From Chara braunii (Eukaryota > Streptophyta > Charophyceae > Charales > Characeae), in assembly GCA_003427395.1 (NCBI GenBank), contig BFEA01000005.1, positions 6,517,813 to 6,547,811 of the forward strand: a DNA stretch of 29,999 bases, in the 5' to 3' direction. A program made the translations under genes and the position numbers. The notes beneath the pieces are model-generated. The model had not been told where the DNA came from and ran no database searches. It was given only the letters and a program-made list of their open reading frames with translations. This document shows, piece after piece, positions 1 through 9,441 of this stretch. Within the stretch, counting starts at the first letter, position 1, and each line of letters opens with the position of its first letter.

Positions 1-66
<66 letters not shown>
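1..66. repeat. (AG)n microsatellite
   Basis: Uninterrupted AG dinucleotide run that begins at the window edge, so its full length is unknown. It abuts the segment at 67-499. The inverted copy of that segment near 17.8 kb is bordered by a (CT)n tract in the same relative place, so the tract seems to belong to the repeat family. Confidence 0.97.
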
Positions 67-67
<1 letters not shown>

Positions 68-499
68 AGAGACAGAGGATGCCTCGGCTCCCTGCTCTGC
101 ACCTACGAGTGGAAGAGAGATTGGGCTCTAGGACAATGAGATCTTCCTGAAGAAGCCAAGTGGCAACTACAATGATCCTACTTGATTTCATCTGCCAGTT
201 TGTTCCCTGGATTTACACAGGCTAGCGTAGAACTAAGCATCTGGCGCCTGAATAGGTGAAGAGGTCTATGTGGTCTGGCACCTGAATAGGTGAAGAGGTC
301 TATGTGCTCTATCCAAACTGGCTACATGAAAAGTTTTGAACTTTTGTCTCTGTTGAATATCTGTTGTTCTGAGGGACGCTGGACCCGGTTTCCAGCAGGT
401 GCAGCTCCCCACAAAGAGATCGGAGCCATCGAACTAAAAAAAAAAAAAAAACTTTGCTTTCATTGCAATTTGTACAACATGCTTCTTTTCCGGATGTTC
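67..499 (+). repeat. LINE-associated segment, left inverted copy
   Basis: This stretch reappears, reverse-complemented and with few differences, at about 17370-17822. Shared landmarks are the 34-bp tandem pair, the segment with CCCGGTTTCCAGCAGG, an internal A-run after CATCGAACT, and the motif TTGTACAACATGCTTCT before CCGGATGTT. At the right-hand locus it lies directly upstream of a minus-strand LINE endonuclease, so it may be that family's 5' untranslated region. The internal A-run leaves open that it is the 3' end of another retroposon. Here it is not followed by endonuclease sequence, because a short retroposon interrupts it at 500. Confidence 0.7.
241..308 (+). repeat. 34-bp tandem duplication (2 copies)
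   Basis: Two adjacent copies of a 34-bp unit start at 241 and 275, each with CTGGC(G/A)CCTGAATAGGTG followed by AAGAGGTCTATGTG. The same pair is present in the inverted copy near 17570-17634, so the duplication predates the separation of the two copies. Confidence 0.85.
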
Positions 500-627
500 T
501 TTTTTTTTTTTTTTTTTTTTGAAAACAGGGCCTTATGGTCCTGGCTCCATCTATTCTGGGGAGCGTCAGTCCGGTTCCTATTCCACCAGCAAGTCGAAAG
601 TACATTACATCAAGAAACACTCACACA
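500..627 (-). mobile_element. Short poly(A)-tailed retroposon, copy 1
   Basis: A T-run of about 21 bases (the poly(A) tail on the minus strand) starts immediately after CCGGATGTTC. It is followed by about 105 bp that align with the insertion at 18921-19034; the shared core on the plus strand is CTATTCTGGGG, then CAGTCCGGTT, then an A-rich end with GAAACAC. The right-hand copy of the surrounding repeat has no such insert at this point. The tail and size fit a SINE or the 3' end of a 5'-truncated LINE. I could not see clear tRNA A/B boxes. The distal boundary is approximate. Confidence 0.6.
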
Positions 628-1910
628 CGCTTCCTTCCGTCAGGCCGAAGGACCCCCTAAACAGCATTGATTGCTCCACTGCAATGGAGAATTGACTGTC
701 AGCTCGCCCTATCCCTTCTCTTTCCTCTCAGACCTGGGTACCAGATCTGCCAGATAACACCCTTGAACCAAGAAAGAGCTCATCCGTTGTCCTTGTCGAC
801 CTGTTCCCTCCCCACTCATCTCCCTGCCCTTTTGGATGGTCCACGATCTGTCCCTAAACCTTAACACTTTCGCCTGTGGTCGTATCTTCCGATCTTCCCA
901 CCTTTGGACCCGACAGGGCTTCGTTTGCTTCCGGACTTCTGTGATGAAATCCTTCTTTGTAGCCCTCGTTCTTGCTCTGATGTAGTCGTACTCCCCAAAT
1001 TGTCCTGCTTTCCCCACGTTGCCTCTTTGTCTGTACCCTCTGGGTCTCTTGAGGGTTGTGTACCTTCATTTGCGACCAATGATGTGAATATGCCTTCCAA
1101 CGTTGTCTGTTGTTGAGCGTGTCTTTCTGGAGTACTGTGCCAACTTCTCCAGCATGACGCAAATACAAGGTCTGCCTCTCCTTTTAGTGTTGTTCTTCCC
1201 TCCAATTAGTGTTGACGCAAATAAACATCATTGCCTTATTCCAGCCAATTCTTATACAAGGTCTCCCTCTCCTTTTAGTGTTGTTCTTCCCTCTCTGTCC
1301 CGATTTGTTTGAACTTCCACTGTCTGCATAGGGTCTCAGCTTGAATCGTTGTTCTGGTTTCTGTCTGCGCTTTCTCCCTTGGGTTGGACCGTCCTTCAGT
1401 TGTTCTGCTGCATTTCTCCTTCCATCTGCCCCACAGGGGCACTTTCCTGATGAATAGAGCACTGGTCCCTTCTGTCTTTTGTGTCTGATTCGGGATGTTA
1501 GTCAAGGGGAAACAGCTGAGTGGGTTGAACAGGGAAGGGAGACGTGAGCAGGGAGACCCGGAGTGAAGAGGCTCTCGTCCAGTTATTCTATCATCTCTTT
1601 ACCCACCAGTAAACAATGATCCACCTCCTCTGTCACTCATTCAGTACAGGCTGATGATGGCTTTAGGCTAGTCGGGTCCACGGCTTTCTGTAAAGTGTGC
1701 AGACATTAGTTCGCTTGAAGAGGTTTGTGTGCGATCAGTCACTGCATCCTTCTAATTCTTTTAATGGGGATGTGTGTTAGAACGTGTTGGTGAAGGTAGG
1801 AGCCAACTACATTGAGTCGAAGGTTAGAACGTGTAGGGGCGTGTTTAGTCGAGTCCGAGGATGTGTAAAAGCAGTGGGTGGCTGAGAATTAGGTAAAGCC
1901 TTTCTTGTTG
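628..1910. other. Unassigned stretch, no recognisable gene
   Basis: I cannot assign this region. The minus strand has several short overlapping open frames (1505-1275, 1205-861, 1017-709) rich in Lys, Arg, Gln and Thr. Such a composition could be a decayed LINE ORF1 or 3' untranslated sequence, but no zinc knuckle, RRM or other signature is visible. The segment 1600-1900, downstream of the LINE C-terminal fragment in that fragment's own orientation, is dense in stops and could be its 3' UTR. There is no A-tail to mark an end. Confidence 0.4.
1165..1293. repeat. 38-bp direct repeat pair, 91 bp apart
   Basis: ACAAGGTCT(G/C)CCTCTCC followed by TTTTAGTGTTGTTCTTCCCTC occurs at about 1165 and 1256 with a single difference. 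The pair lies in otherwise unassigned sequence and looks like a local duplication. Confidence 0.8.
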
Positions 1911-3333
1911 TTAGTCCCAGTTTGTGAAGAGTAGAGTACCTCCATCTATTTTTGCGATTCTGTTCTCCAAAAGCCATGTTCTTTTAAATTTTTCCAGACT
2001 CAGCTCCTTTTTGTCTGGTATTATTATCTTCTGTTGTTCCTTTTGCTCTTTGATCCAGCGTGCTCTTACTTCTGATTGTATTATGCTCTTTATTTCCCCC
2101 CATTTCTCTTCTAAGGATGACGATTGTCCTTCAAGAGTGCCTTTGCACCTTGCTTTCCAGATTGCCCAGAGCGTTGCTTTCCTCCATAAGTCCGCCAGTA
2201 ACACTGCAGCTTCTTCTAGTTCTTCACTTTCCGGTCTTCCCGTTAGCAGGTACAGTGGATTGCTGGGGAGATTTTGGTTCGTTAGCTTTTGCTATAGGTT
2301 TTTTGTTTTATTCCACACTTCTTGTGCTTGTTGGAAGGATATTCGGCAGTGGACCAGTGATTCTTCGGCATGGTCGTTACACACTTTGCACAGGGACATT
2401 TGTTGTTGGGGATCTTGCTGTTTTCTCCTTTTAGCCAACCATTGGTTGACTGGCACTGCCCAATAAAATGAGCCACTGTAGACTTCTGATTCTTACCGGT
2501 CTTATGCTTGTGTACTGATTCCATGGGATTTTATTCGTCCAACCTGCATTTTCGCCCAAGTTTTTACTCCACCTTTCTGAGATTACTGGGAGAGGATCCT
2601 TTGTGAGATTGCCCAGTTTGTAGCCTGTTTTAACTTCATAATCGTAAATTGGGGTAAGCTTCTTGGCTCTCCCTGAAGTGCTAGGTACCATCCACCCCCA
2701 TTCCGCTGGGTCTACTTCTAGATCTTTGATGTCTAGGTCTGGTCTGTAAAGCCGGGTTCCATTTAGATCCAGTTGGTTTGTAGAGTTTTGATTTCTGTGC
2801 TTTTTGAGTGTACATGAGCGTACCCTTTTAAGGGTGTTGAGGTTTTCCGTTGTCCTTGGTTCTATTACCCTGACTGGTGATACCCTGGATTTGTGTACTT
2901 CCGCTAGTTCGTACGCAGCGAAGTCTGCTTTTCCGTCCTCTACATCTGCTATTTGAAGCAGTTTATAAGCAATGGTTGGGGGGTCTGTTTCAGATTCAGT
3001 TTTTGTGGCCCAGTCCCCCACTGTCCACTTTTTTTTGCTTTTCAGGAGGAGAACCCATTTCAATGGGACACTTTCCAGTAGGCTTGCTAACCGTTCTTTC
3101 ACCTTGTGAATCCCTTTGAGTTTAGTTTTGAGGTCTTGCTCTGTCAGCCATCTATTTTGCTCTGAGTTCCATATGTGTTCTATTTTCCACACTCCCTTGC
3201 TCATCCACTTCCTCCAATGCTTACCGTTTGTGTTTAAGGACCATGGTTTATGATTTAGGTCCGTTAACAAGGGGTTTCCAAAAAGCGGCTGCCTTAGAAC
3301 TTCTTCTCTTATTCTCGGTGTTCTTATTTTTTG
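1911..3333 (-). pseudogene. LINE ORF2 C-terminal fragment (zf-RVT region), decayed
   Basis: The minus strand from about 3333 reads LRQPLFGNPLL and then a roughly 270-residue stretch ending LQWLILLG, the usual run-in to the zinc-binding reverse transcriptase C-terminus (zf-RVT) of plant LINEs. After a frame change near 2430 it continues as NGWLKG, then CPCAKC, HWSTAEYPSN and HKKC, the Cys/His cluster. A further piece at 2204-1911 has LWAIWKARC, typical of the tail after zf-RVT. No endonuclease or YADD core is present, so only the 3' part of the element is here, in at least three frames. It is not contiguous with the LINE at 15-17 kb, although it could be the same family. Function in an intact element: DNA/RNA binding by the target-primed reverse transcription protein. 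Confidence 0.75.
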
Positions 3334-3512
3334 CGGGAGGCAGGTCCTCCAATGTTTTATTAGGACAGAAGGTTAACCGACCCCCAAATTTTCACCCCCA
3401 TTTATAAGAAAACAAAAGGGTCATTTTAACCATATTTCACACCAATCTATAGAGTGCACTTCTTACTAACTTATTGTAAAAAAAAAAAACGAAAAAAAAT
3501 AAATAAAAACAT
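3334..3512. other. Junction between LINE fragment and gypsy fragment
   Basis: No gene. It holds an A-rich tract (about 3477-3511: an A-run, CG, another A-run, then AAATAAATAAAAAC) that could be the tail of an inserted retroposon on the plus strand or simple sequence. The gypsy pol-like reading frame opens directly after it, so this is probably where the element lost its 5' half. Confidence 0.4.
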
Positions 3513-4262
3513 GACCGCCCTTCGTTTCGAGGCACATGTGGAAGTCGATAGTCCTCCTCTTCTTTATTCTTTTGAGGACTATGTTGCCCGGCTCGTTCCT
3601 ACGCTGGGTACTCATCCTCAAGGACAAGACGTGTGTGCGGGATCTTCTCCGTCCGACAGCGGTGACTTATTGTCTTCAAGTGGTAATTCACGGGATTCGG
3701 CATGCGAGTTCAACATAGAGGTATTGGACCCGCTCACGTCCGAGGATTTCGCATGGCTTCCTCTCCCGACCACGGGCCGCTTGTCGAGACTGCAATGCGC
3801 AACATTATGCACTTATCTTCACACGTACTTATCCTTCTATGCACCACCAACTTCGCCGACGGATGACGAAGTCCCGGTGGGGGACATCCTTTACCAAGGT
3901 GGCCCGCGAGTTTCGCAATCAGCGGTACGACGACAACAACACACCGCTCCTCTATGTCCGCATCCAAGTTGGGCAAGCGTCCTGCAGCGCTTTGCTGGAT
4001 AGCGGCGCGTCTCGCAATTTTATGAGTCAAGCCTTTATGCAACAGGCTGGCCTTGGCGCACAAGTTCGAAGGAAGGCAAACCCGACGACAATCAAGTCAG
4101 CGGATGGAAGGACGCAGCAACTTATCGACCGCTACATCGAGGCCGTACTGGTGTATTTCACACCTCATGCATGCAAACCGGTGACATTTGACAATGTGGA
4201 CACAGACTTCGACATTATTTTGGAAATGCCTTGGCTTGCAAGTGCGGATCACACAGTCAACT
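3513..4262 (+). pseudogene. Gypsy pol: N-terminal region and aspartic protease
   Basis: The first approximately 125 codons are hydrophilic with no domain I recognise. After a frame change near 3890 the frame reads NNTPLLYVRIQVG, then CSALLDSGASRNFMS (about 3990-4025), the DSGA active-site motif of retropepsins, which would cleave the Gag-Pol polyprotein. The active-site Asp, Ser and Gly are intact. The downstream flap/ILGMPWL-type motif is visible as ILEMPWLASAD near 4220. A second frameshift near 4260 moves the reading frame into the linker to RT. Both frameshifts rule out a functional product. Confidence 0.85.
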
Positions 4263-4644
4263 TCCACCGGCGGATACCGTTCGCGACGCCTTCGGCGCCG
4301 AAGTGTCGTGTACTATTCCTCTTCCGCACCCTTCAATCCGGTGCCAAGTGGTGACGGCCAAGTCATTCCGGGCTACTTGTGCTTACGAGCAGCCCGACGA
4401 GATCGGCCTATGCTTCCTAGGGACCATCGCGGTAGCCGACTCTTCACCCACGAACTTGTCTTCGGACCCCCGTGTGGTGTGGTTGCTTGACGGGTTTGCC
4501 AACATCTTCGAGTCACCTACCGGTGTGGTGCCGGATTGGCCAATCTCTCACGAGATCATTCTAGAGGCCGGTGTCGTGCCACTGAAAGGTTGCATTTATC
4601 GCATGAGCGAGGAGTAGCTTACGGTCCACGCGTAACTCAACAAC
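4263..4644 (+). pseudogene. Gypsy pol: protease-RT linker
   Basis: The frame continues without clear domains to FANIFESPTGVVPDWPISHEI, the conserved 'F.D.F....LPP.R...H.I' segment just before gypsy RT, and then YRMSEE. It is broken by TAG at 4615-4617 and TAA at 4633-4635. Both can be explained as CAG and CAA (Gln) hit by C-to-T changes. RT resumes in the same frame at [12 protein letters not shown]. Confidence 0.75.
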
Positions 4645-5391
4645 TTGTTGGATAAGGGTTGGATCCGCCCTAGTAGCTCTCCATATGGAGCGTCAGTTCT
4701 CTTCATACGGAAGAAGAACAAAGATCTACGATTGTGCATCGACTACCGCAAGCTCAACGCGCAAACCGTCAAGAATGCGGGGCCTCTTCCTTGCATCGAC
4801 GATCTTCTTGAGCGATTGGGCGGCGCAAAGTATTTTTCTAAGTTGGATTTGAAGTCGGGATATCATCAAATCTCGATCCGACCGAACGATAGTTACAAAT
4901 CCACGTTCAAGACGCGGTCTGGGCATTTTGAGTAGGTGGTCATGCCTTTTGGCCTCACCAACGCCCCGGCAACCTTCCAAGCGGCAATGACCAACGAGTT
5001 TCGTGCGATGTTGGACCGGTTCGTGCTGGTCTACTTGGACAACATTCTCGTCTATAGCCGATCATTGGAGGATCATCTTGAGCATCTGCGACGAGTGTTG
5101 GAGACGCTCCACCACGCAAAGTACAAAGCCAACCGCGACAAGTGCGAATTTGTCCGGCAAGAGCTGGAATACTTGGGCCATTTTGTCACACCGGAGGGCA
5201 TCAGTCCGCTATCGGACAAGATTCAAGCCATCCAAGAGTGGCCGGAGCCGCGGAACGTCACGGATGTCCGTTCGTTCCTTGGCCTTGCCGGCTACTACCA
5301 ATGTTTTATCAAGGGATACTCGAAGATCGCGGCCCACTTGACCAAGCTTCAATGCGAGGATCGACCGTTTGACTTCGGGGAGGATGCGCGG
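4645..5391 (+). pseudogene. Gypsy reverse transcriptase, catalytic Asp lost
   Basis: Clear RT (RVT_1, gypsy type). Motifs in order: [50 protein letters not shown] (first catalytic Asp kept), VVMPFGLTNAPATFQ, then YLDNILVYS at about 5032-5058 where the family has YLDD. The connection region with LGHFVTPEGIS and RSFLGLAGYY follows. The second Asp of the YxDD pair is Asn (AAC), which should abolish polymerase activity. A TAG at 4933-4935 replaces the Trp/aromatic residue usually before VVMPFGL. This gene would have copied the element RNA into cDNA. The frame is the same as that of the following RNase H. Confidence 0.95.
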
Positions 5392-5946
5392 TAATCATTT
5401 TTGGCTCTCAAAGCCACGCTATTATCTGCGGAGGTCTTGCGCATATACGACCCGCTATTACCAACGTGCGTCACTACGGATGCGTCCGGCTATGGCATTG
5501 GTGCCATCCTTGAGCAACACGATGGCATGGACTAGCACCCGGTCGAGTACTTCAGCAAGAAAGTGCCCGTTGTGCATTCCATTGACGATGCACGCAAGAA
5601 GGAGCTCTTCGCCTTCGTCCACGCGCTCACGCGGTGGCGGCACTTCCTCCAGGGTCGAAGTCAATTCCGATGGGTAACGGACAACAATCCGTTGGTCTTT
5701 TACAAGACCCAAGACACCGTCAACATCACCATCACTCGATGGATGGCTTTCATCGACCAGTTCGACTTCTTTCCAGAATCACATTCCGGGGAAGTCGAAC
5801 CGTTTTACGAATGCTCTTTCACAGCGTCCGGATCATTGTACCGCGGTCTATTCAACCTTCGAGATCGACAACGACCTGCGGGATAGTTTCATCCGCAGCT
5901 ACGAAGCCAACCCCGAGTTTCGCGACAAGGACGCGAATTGCTCCTC
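5392..5946 (+). pseudogene. Gypsy RNase H (tethered to RT), decayed
   Basis: TAA at 5392-5394 starts this section in the place of a Gln. The frame then reads FLALKATLLSAEVLRIYDP, TTDASGYGIGAILEQ (catalytic TDAS), a TAG at 5533-5535 probably replacing Trp, HPVEYFSKKV, KKELFAFVHALTRWRHFLQG (catalytic Glu) and WVTDNNPLVF (catalytic Asp): the classic gypsy RNase H pattern. Near 5775 the frame shifts, and the connection to integrase continues as PGKSNRFTNALSQRPDH and DSFIRSYEANPEFRDKDANC. At 5946 the gene is cut by a solo LTR; its CCTC target duplication lies at 5943-5946. Confidence 0.92.
5943..5946. repeat. Target-site duplication CCTC (left)
   Basis: CCTC directly precedes the TGTTATGACCC terminus of the solo LTR and recurs at 7211-7214 after its other end. 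Removing the insert and one CCTC keeps the pol frame continuous between the RNase H connection and the integrase zinc-binding domain. Confidence 0.85.
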
Positions 5947-7210
5947 TGTTATGACCCTGGCCAATTTCGAGATACACATCCATCGGAAAGTACAATGCCA
6001 TCCAATTGCAAAAAGAAATGAATGAACTTGAGAGGAGAGACAGAGAGAGGATTAGAAGAAGAAGATGTACACCAGCAAAGGCAATGACAAGGCTCTTCTT
6101 CTTCGCCCAACAATCTCCTCCTCATTATCTCCCCCTTCTCTTATTCATACAAGAAATAATAATACAATGTTGAATGACTGATCCAGAATCAATGTCCGAG
6201 TCCCTCTTCTACTGCAGGTATCACTTAAGGTCCACCATAGCCATGGCCGCCTCTCCCACTCTTCACTCTCATAGGCCGAGGCTATGGCGGACTACTGGGC
6301 TCTGCTCAGATGCCCAAAGCACAACGCAAAGCAGCTATGGCTGCTCTAGCTCAGGCCGCCAAGCCTGACCCTGCCCCGAAGCTTCTTGGTGTAGCTCTCT
6401 CCGGCTGGGAACTCCCTACTGCAGCGCCCACCAAGGTGATGAAGATGGTTGCCACCATAGCCAGGTAGGTACCCCTGGCGCTCCTCCCCCTTCCTTCCTC
6501 CTTTCTCCTTCTTCCTCCCTCGTGTCCTTCTCCTTCCTCCCCAGCAGCGCTGCTCCAGCTTAGCGCTGCTCCATCCAGCGCTCCACCAGTGTGTTGCCAA
6601 ACTTGCACACCGAAAAAAAAGAGGCCGGGTCTTCCGCCCGGCCTGAAGATATAGCGGCCAGCTTTGCCTCTTGGGCGGTGACTTCCAGGCCGCTGGCCTT
6701 CTCAAGCAACCGGTACCTCCTCCTCTTTTGGAGGGAAACATCATTGCAGACTCTGATATTGCCCCTGCAGGCCCTAGACTCAGACTGGTACCCGCTAGAC
6801 CTAGCCTACACTACCGGCCTCTAAAAATGCCACTTTTGTCTTTTTCTGCTCGGCCTCCGGTAGCTGCATATTTACCCCCCCCTACCGGGTGCGGTACCGG
6901 CCTACCCGCTACTTGAGTGTTTTTTCCCCACTGCAACCCTTCAAAGCCACGGCCACAGGTAAGTACCGGCCCTGAGGGCCCAACGAATGAACAAGTGCCC
7001 TGGCGGGCCACGCACACACTCGTACCAACCAGCACTCAGACAGGCACAGTCACACGCACGCAAGCCAACCAGCACTCAGACAGACATGCAGTCCAGCAAG
7101 CACACACACACACAGACTTAGCAGGCGGGAACTTAGTAGGGTATTCAGTCTATGAGCAAAACTCAGAAATCAGCTGTGTGTTTCAGTCCCTGTTTGGACG
7201 GGTTATCACA
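5947..7210. mobile_element. Solo LTR (1264 bp) inserted in gypsy pol, family 3
   Basis: The insert begins TGTTATGACCC and ends GGGTTATCACA, which are imperfect inverted termini (9 of 11 matching) of the TG...CA retroviral type. It is bounded by CCTC duplications and has no coding capacity of note. The interior is C/T-rich in its first half. From about 6760 to 7010 it shares pieces with 26498-26600, including CAGGCCCT(A/G)GACTCAGACT, CACGGCCACAGG and CCCTGAGGGCCC, so the latter may be a degraded relative. Solo LTRs arise by recombination between the two LTRs of an inserted element. Its termini differ from the other two LTRs in this window. Confidence 0.8.
6622..6644. other. Perfect 8-bp stem hairpin inside solo LTR
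   Basis: AGGCCGGG, a 7-base loop TCTTCCG, then CCCGGCCT. The perfect GC-rich stem follows an A-run at 6613-6620. It could be an RNA structure in the former element transcript, but no function is shown. Confidence 0.6.
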
Positions 7211-7214
7211 CCTC
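7211..7214. repeat. Target-site duplication CCTC (right)
   Basis: Right-hand copy of the 4-bp duplication flanking the solo LTR; pol sequence resumes from here. Confidence 0.85.
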
Positions 7215-8120
7215 TCCTAATCTGACGCCTTCTCACTACCGAATCCAAGAGGGGTACTTGCTTGTCCACATGTGGGGGAAGGACCTTCTTTGCGTACCGA
7301 GTGACTCTCACTTGCGTACGAGGCTTCTTGGCGAGTTCCATGATGCTCCCGCCACCTGACACTTTGGAGTCAATCGCGTGATTAGCCGAATTTGCAGGCG
7401 ATTTTGGTGGCCCGGCCTTCTCGACGACGTCACACGCTATTGCGAGCCATGCGAGGTTTGCCGACGCTGCAAATCCCACAACCATCATCCGTACAGCGAG
7501 TTGCGACCGCTACCGGTCCCCTTGCGCCAAAGGGAAGCGATTGCCATGGACATTACCGGGCCGTTCCCCAAACACAAGACTGGTGTGGATGGGATTCTCA
7601 CGGTGGTCGACCGACTCACCAAGTTTGCCATGCTTTTGCCTTGCCGTTATCATGCCAAGGCACCGGAGTTGGCCGAGGTTCTTTACGCCGGTTGGATTCG
7701 AACCAAGGGTTACCCCAAGGAAATCGTCTACGACCGCGACACTCGGTTCATGTCCGTTTTTTGGCTGGCGCTCATCAAACGATGGGGCTCATCTCTGAAG
7801 CCAAGTTCAGCTCGCCACCCCCAAACCGATGGCCAAACGGAGAGAGCGAATCAGACTGCACAGGTTCTCCTTCGCACTCTCATCCGTCCCGACCAAAAGG
7901 ATTGGGTTGAGCAGCTGCCGGATGTCGAATTGGCATACAACTCGTCCATCCACCCGGCTATCGGGATGTCGCCCTTCGAGTTCGAGCACGGCTCGCCTGC
8001 CAGTTCACCGTTGGACACAATCATTCCACGAACGGCCGAGACAGGCCAATCGCCGGCGTCTTCCTTGCCCATTCCACGCCAGCGATCTCGTTTGGGTTTC
8101 CACCACGGAATTCAGCCTTG
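7215..8120 (+). pseudogene. Gypsy integrase (HHCC zinc finger and DDE core)
   Basis: From about 7231 the frame reads SHYRIQEGYLL, then CVPSD and RTRLLGEFHDAPAT. A TGA at 7357-7359 (where Gly is usual) is followed by HFGVNR and YCEPCEVCRRCK: the H-x3/4-H...C-x2-C zinc-binding N-terminal domain. The catalytic core follows with AMDITGPFP (Asp 1), YDRDTRFMS (Asp 2) and ARHPQTDGQTERANQ (Glu), so the DDE triad looks intact. AYNSSIHPAIGMSPFE closes the core. The frame runs to a stop at 8119-8121, but the true C-terminus lies in another frame from about 8060. The enzyme would insert the cDNA into chromosomal DNA. Confidence 0.95.
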
Positions 8121-8599
8121 AACAAGATATCTCTTGCAAGCTCCTCCCGAAATGGATGGGGCCCTGGCCGATTGTGGCACCCGCTGGGGATGCACCTGAG
8201 GGACCTTCCTTCACTATTCAGGTGCCCGCCCACTTGCCCGTCTACCCAGTCTTTCATTGCTCCAAGTTGGCTCGTTACACGCCAATGGAACATGACGATT
8301 TTCCCGGGCGATGATTGCAAGACCCACCCTCTATGGACGGTTTTCATGAGGTCGGCGACATCATCTCCCAGCCATGCTACGACAACAGGCCAACCGAGTA
8401 CTTGGTATATTTTGCGTACTGCACTCACAAAGTTGACCGTTCGTTGACCCGTGCGGAACAAGCAACAGCTCCGGATGTTCTCACACGCTACGAATGCAAA
8501 ATGCAAGGCAAGCCGGTATCTTCGGCTCCACGTCGCACCCGCGTCCAGGTTCCACCTTCAGATCGTCAGCTTCGCCCTCGACCCGGCTTGACTTCATAA
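8060..8599 (+). pseudogene. Gypsy integrase C-terminus with chromodomain-like tail
   Basis: In a different frame from the integrase core: ASDLVWVSTTEF, KLLPKWMGPWPIV and YPVFHCSKLARY, the GPY/F-type C-terminal DNA-binding module of gypsy integrases. After TGA at 8312-8314 the same frame gives GFHEVGDIISQ, then TEYLVYFAYCTHKVDRSLTR and DVLTRYE, which resemble the chromodomain seen in plant chromoviruses (a module that guides integration to marked chromatin). The chromodomain call is weaker, because only the overall pattern is seen. The frame ends 12 bp before the 3' LTR, the expected spacing for the end of pol. Confidence 0.75.
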
Positions 8600-8610
8600 G
8601 GAGGGGGGGG
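8597..8610 (+). promoter_or_regulatory. Polypurine tract (plus-strand primer)
   Basis: AAGGAGGGGGGGG lies immediately 5' of the LTR start TGTTACATG. This is the position and composition expected of the RNase-H-resistant primer for plus-strand DNA synthesis. Confidence 0.88.
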
Positions 8611-8676
8611 TGTTACATGTTGCGCCTGCAACAGGCTGCACGGGCCATTTCCAGACCCATGACGTTTTCAGGCCAA

Positions 8677-8768
8677 AAGCCTGAAAACAAGGGCCTACAT
8701 GCCCTGTGTCGTTTCAGCCTGAAAGCCTGAAAACAAGGGCCTACATGCCTTGTGTCGTTTCAGGCTAA
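8677..8768 (+). repeat. 46-bp tandem repeat in LTR (2 copies)
   Basis: Units start at 8677 and 8723 (AAGCCTGAAAACAAGGGCCT followed by ACATGCC(C/T)TGTGTCGTTTCAG). They lie upstream of the TATA-like box, the U3 position where LTR enhancers often occur as tandem repeats. The corresponding part of the second LTR is hidden in the N gap. Confidence 0.85.
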
Positions 8769-8985
8769 ATCAGGGTCTTTCCTACCCTCGGTGTTTTCAG
8801 CCTGAAACTGAGGGCCATTTTCGGGCCCTCATCAGTTCGACCTGCCCTGAAACTCAGGCAACAAACTAGGGTTTTAGCACAGACCATTTCGGGCCTGTTT
8901 TTAAGACAACCCCTGGTTGAGCTTCAACGCTAGGGTCTGGCACGTTTCAGCATTGGCAAGAGCAGACTCCTGGACGGGCCAGCAC

Positions 8986-8992
8986 TATATAG
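8986..8992 (+). promoter_or_regulatory. TATA-like box of the LTR promoter
   Basis: TATATAG in the context CACTATATAGGACTGG, about 375 bp into the LTR and downstream of the 46-bp repeats. A U3/R boundary would be expected about 25-35 bp further on. The call rests on sequence only. Confidence 0.55.
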
Positions 8993-9420
8993 GACTGGCC
9001 CGCCCTGCAGGCAGGCAGGTAGTTCCTAGGTACTTCCCAGGCACTTCACGTGCAATTCAGGGGGCAGGAGGTAGTCTTTAGGATTCGGCAGCAACACTCT
9101 GGAGGAGCACTGCAGGAGTAGTAGTAACGTTAGCAGTAGTCTTCAGCGTTGGGCGCTAGTAGCATTAGCTGTAGTCTTCAGCGTTGGGCGCCATAGCAAC
9201 TAGAGTAGTACTATAGAGAGAGAGATTGGGCGGAGGCCAGAGGGACTTACCTGCAGCGCCATCGCTCCAGCTTCACCTTCGAGGTACCTGCAGCACAGAG
9301 CCACCTTCACAGGTTAGTACCTGGCATATGAGAGAGAGAGTTTTTCTTCTTCTTCTTCTCAGTCCTCCATCTCCATCTCACCCTCTCACTACCTGACTTC
9401 ACTGCATCAACAGACTATAA

Positions 9421-9441
9421 GAGAGAGAGAGAGAGAGAGAG
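9421..9441. repeat. (GA)n tract in LTR
   Basis: Short GA run. The orthologous position in the other LTR copy (18831-18881) is expanded by about 30 bp. Confidence 0.9.

Noticed and set aside
1103-1312. Plus-strand small secreted protein
   Set aside because: The hydrophobic frame arises from the CT-rich direct repeats; there is no supporting context.
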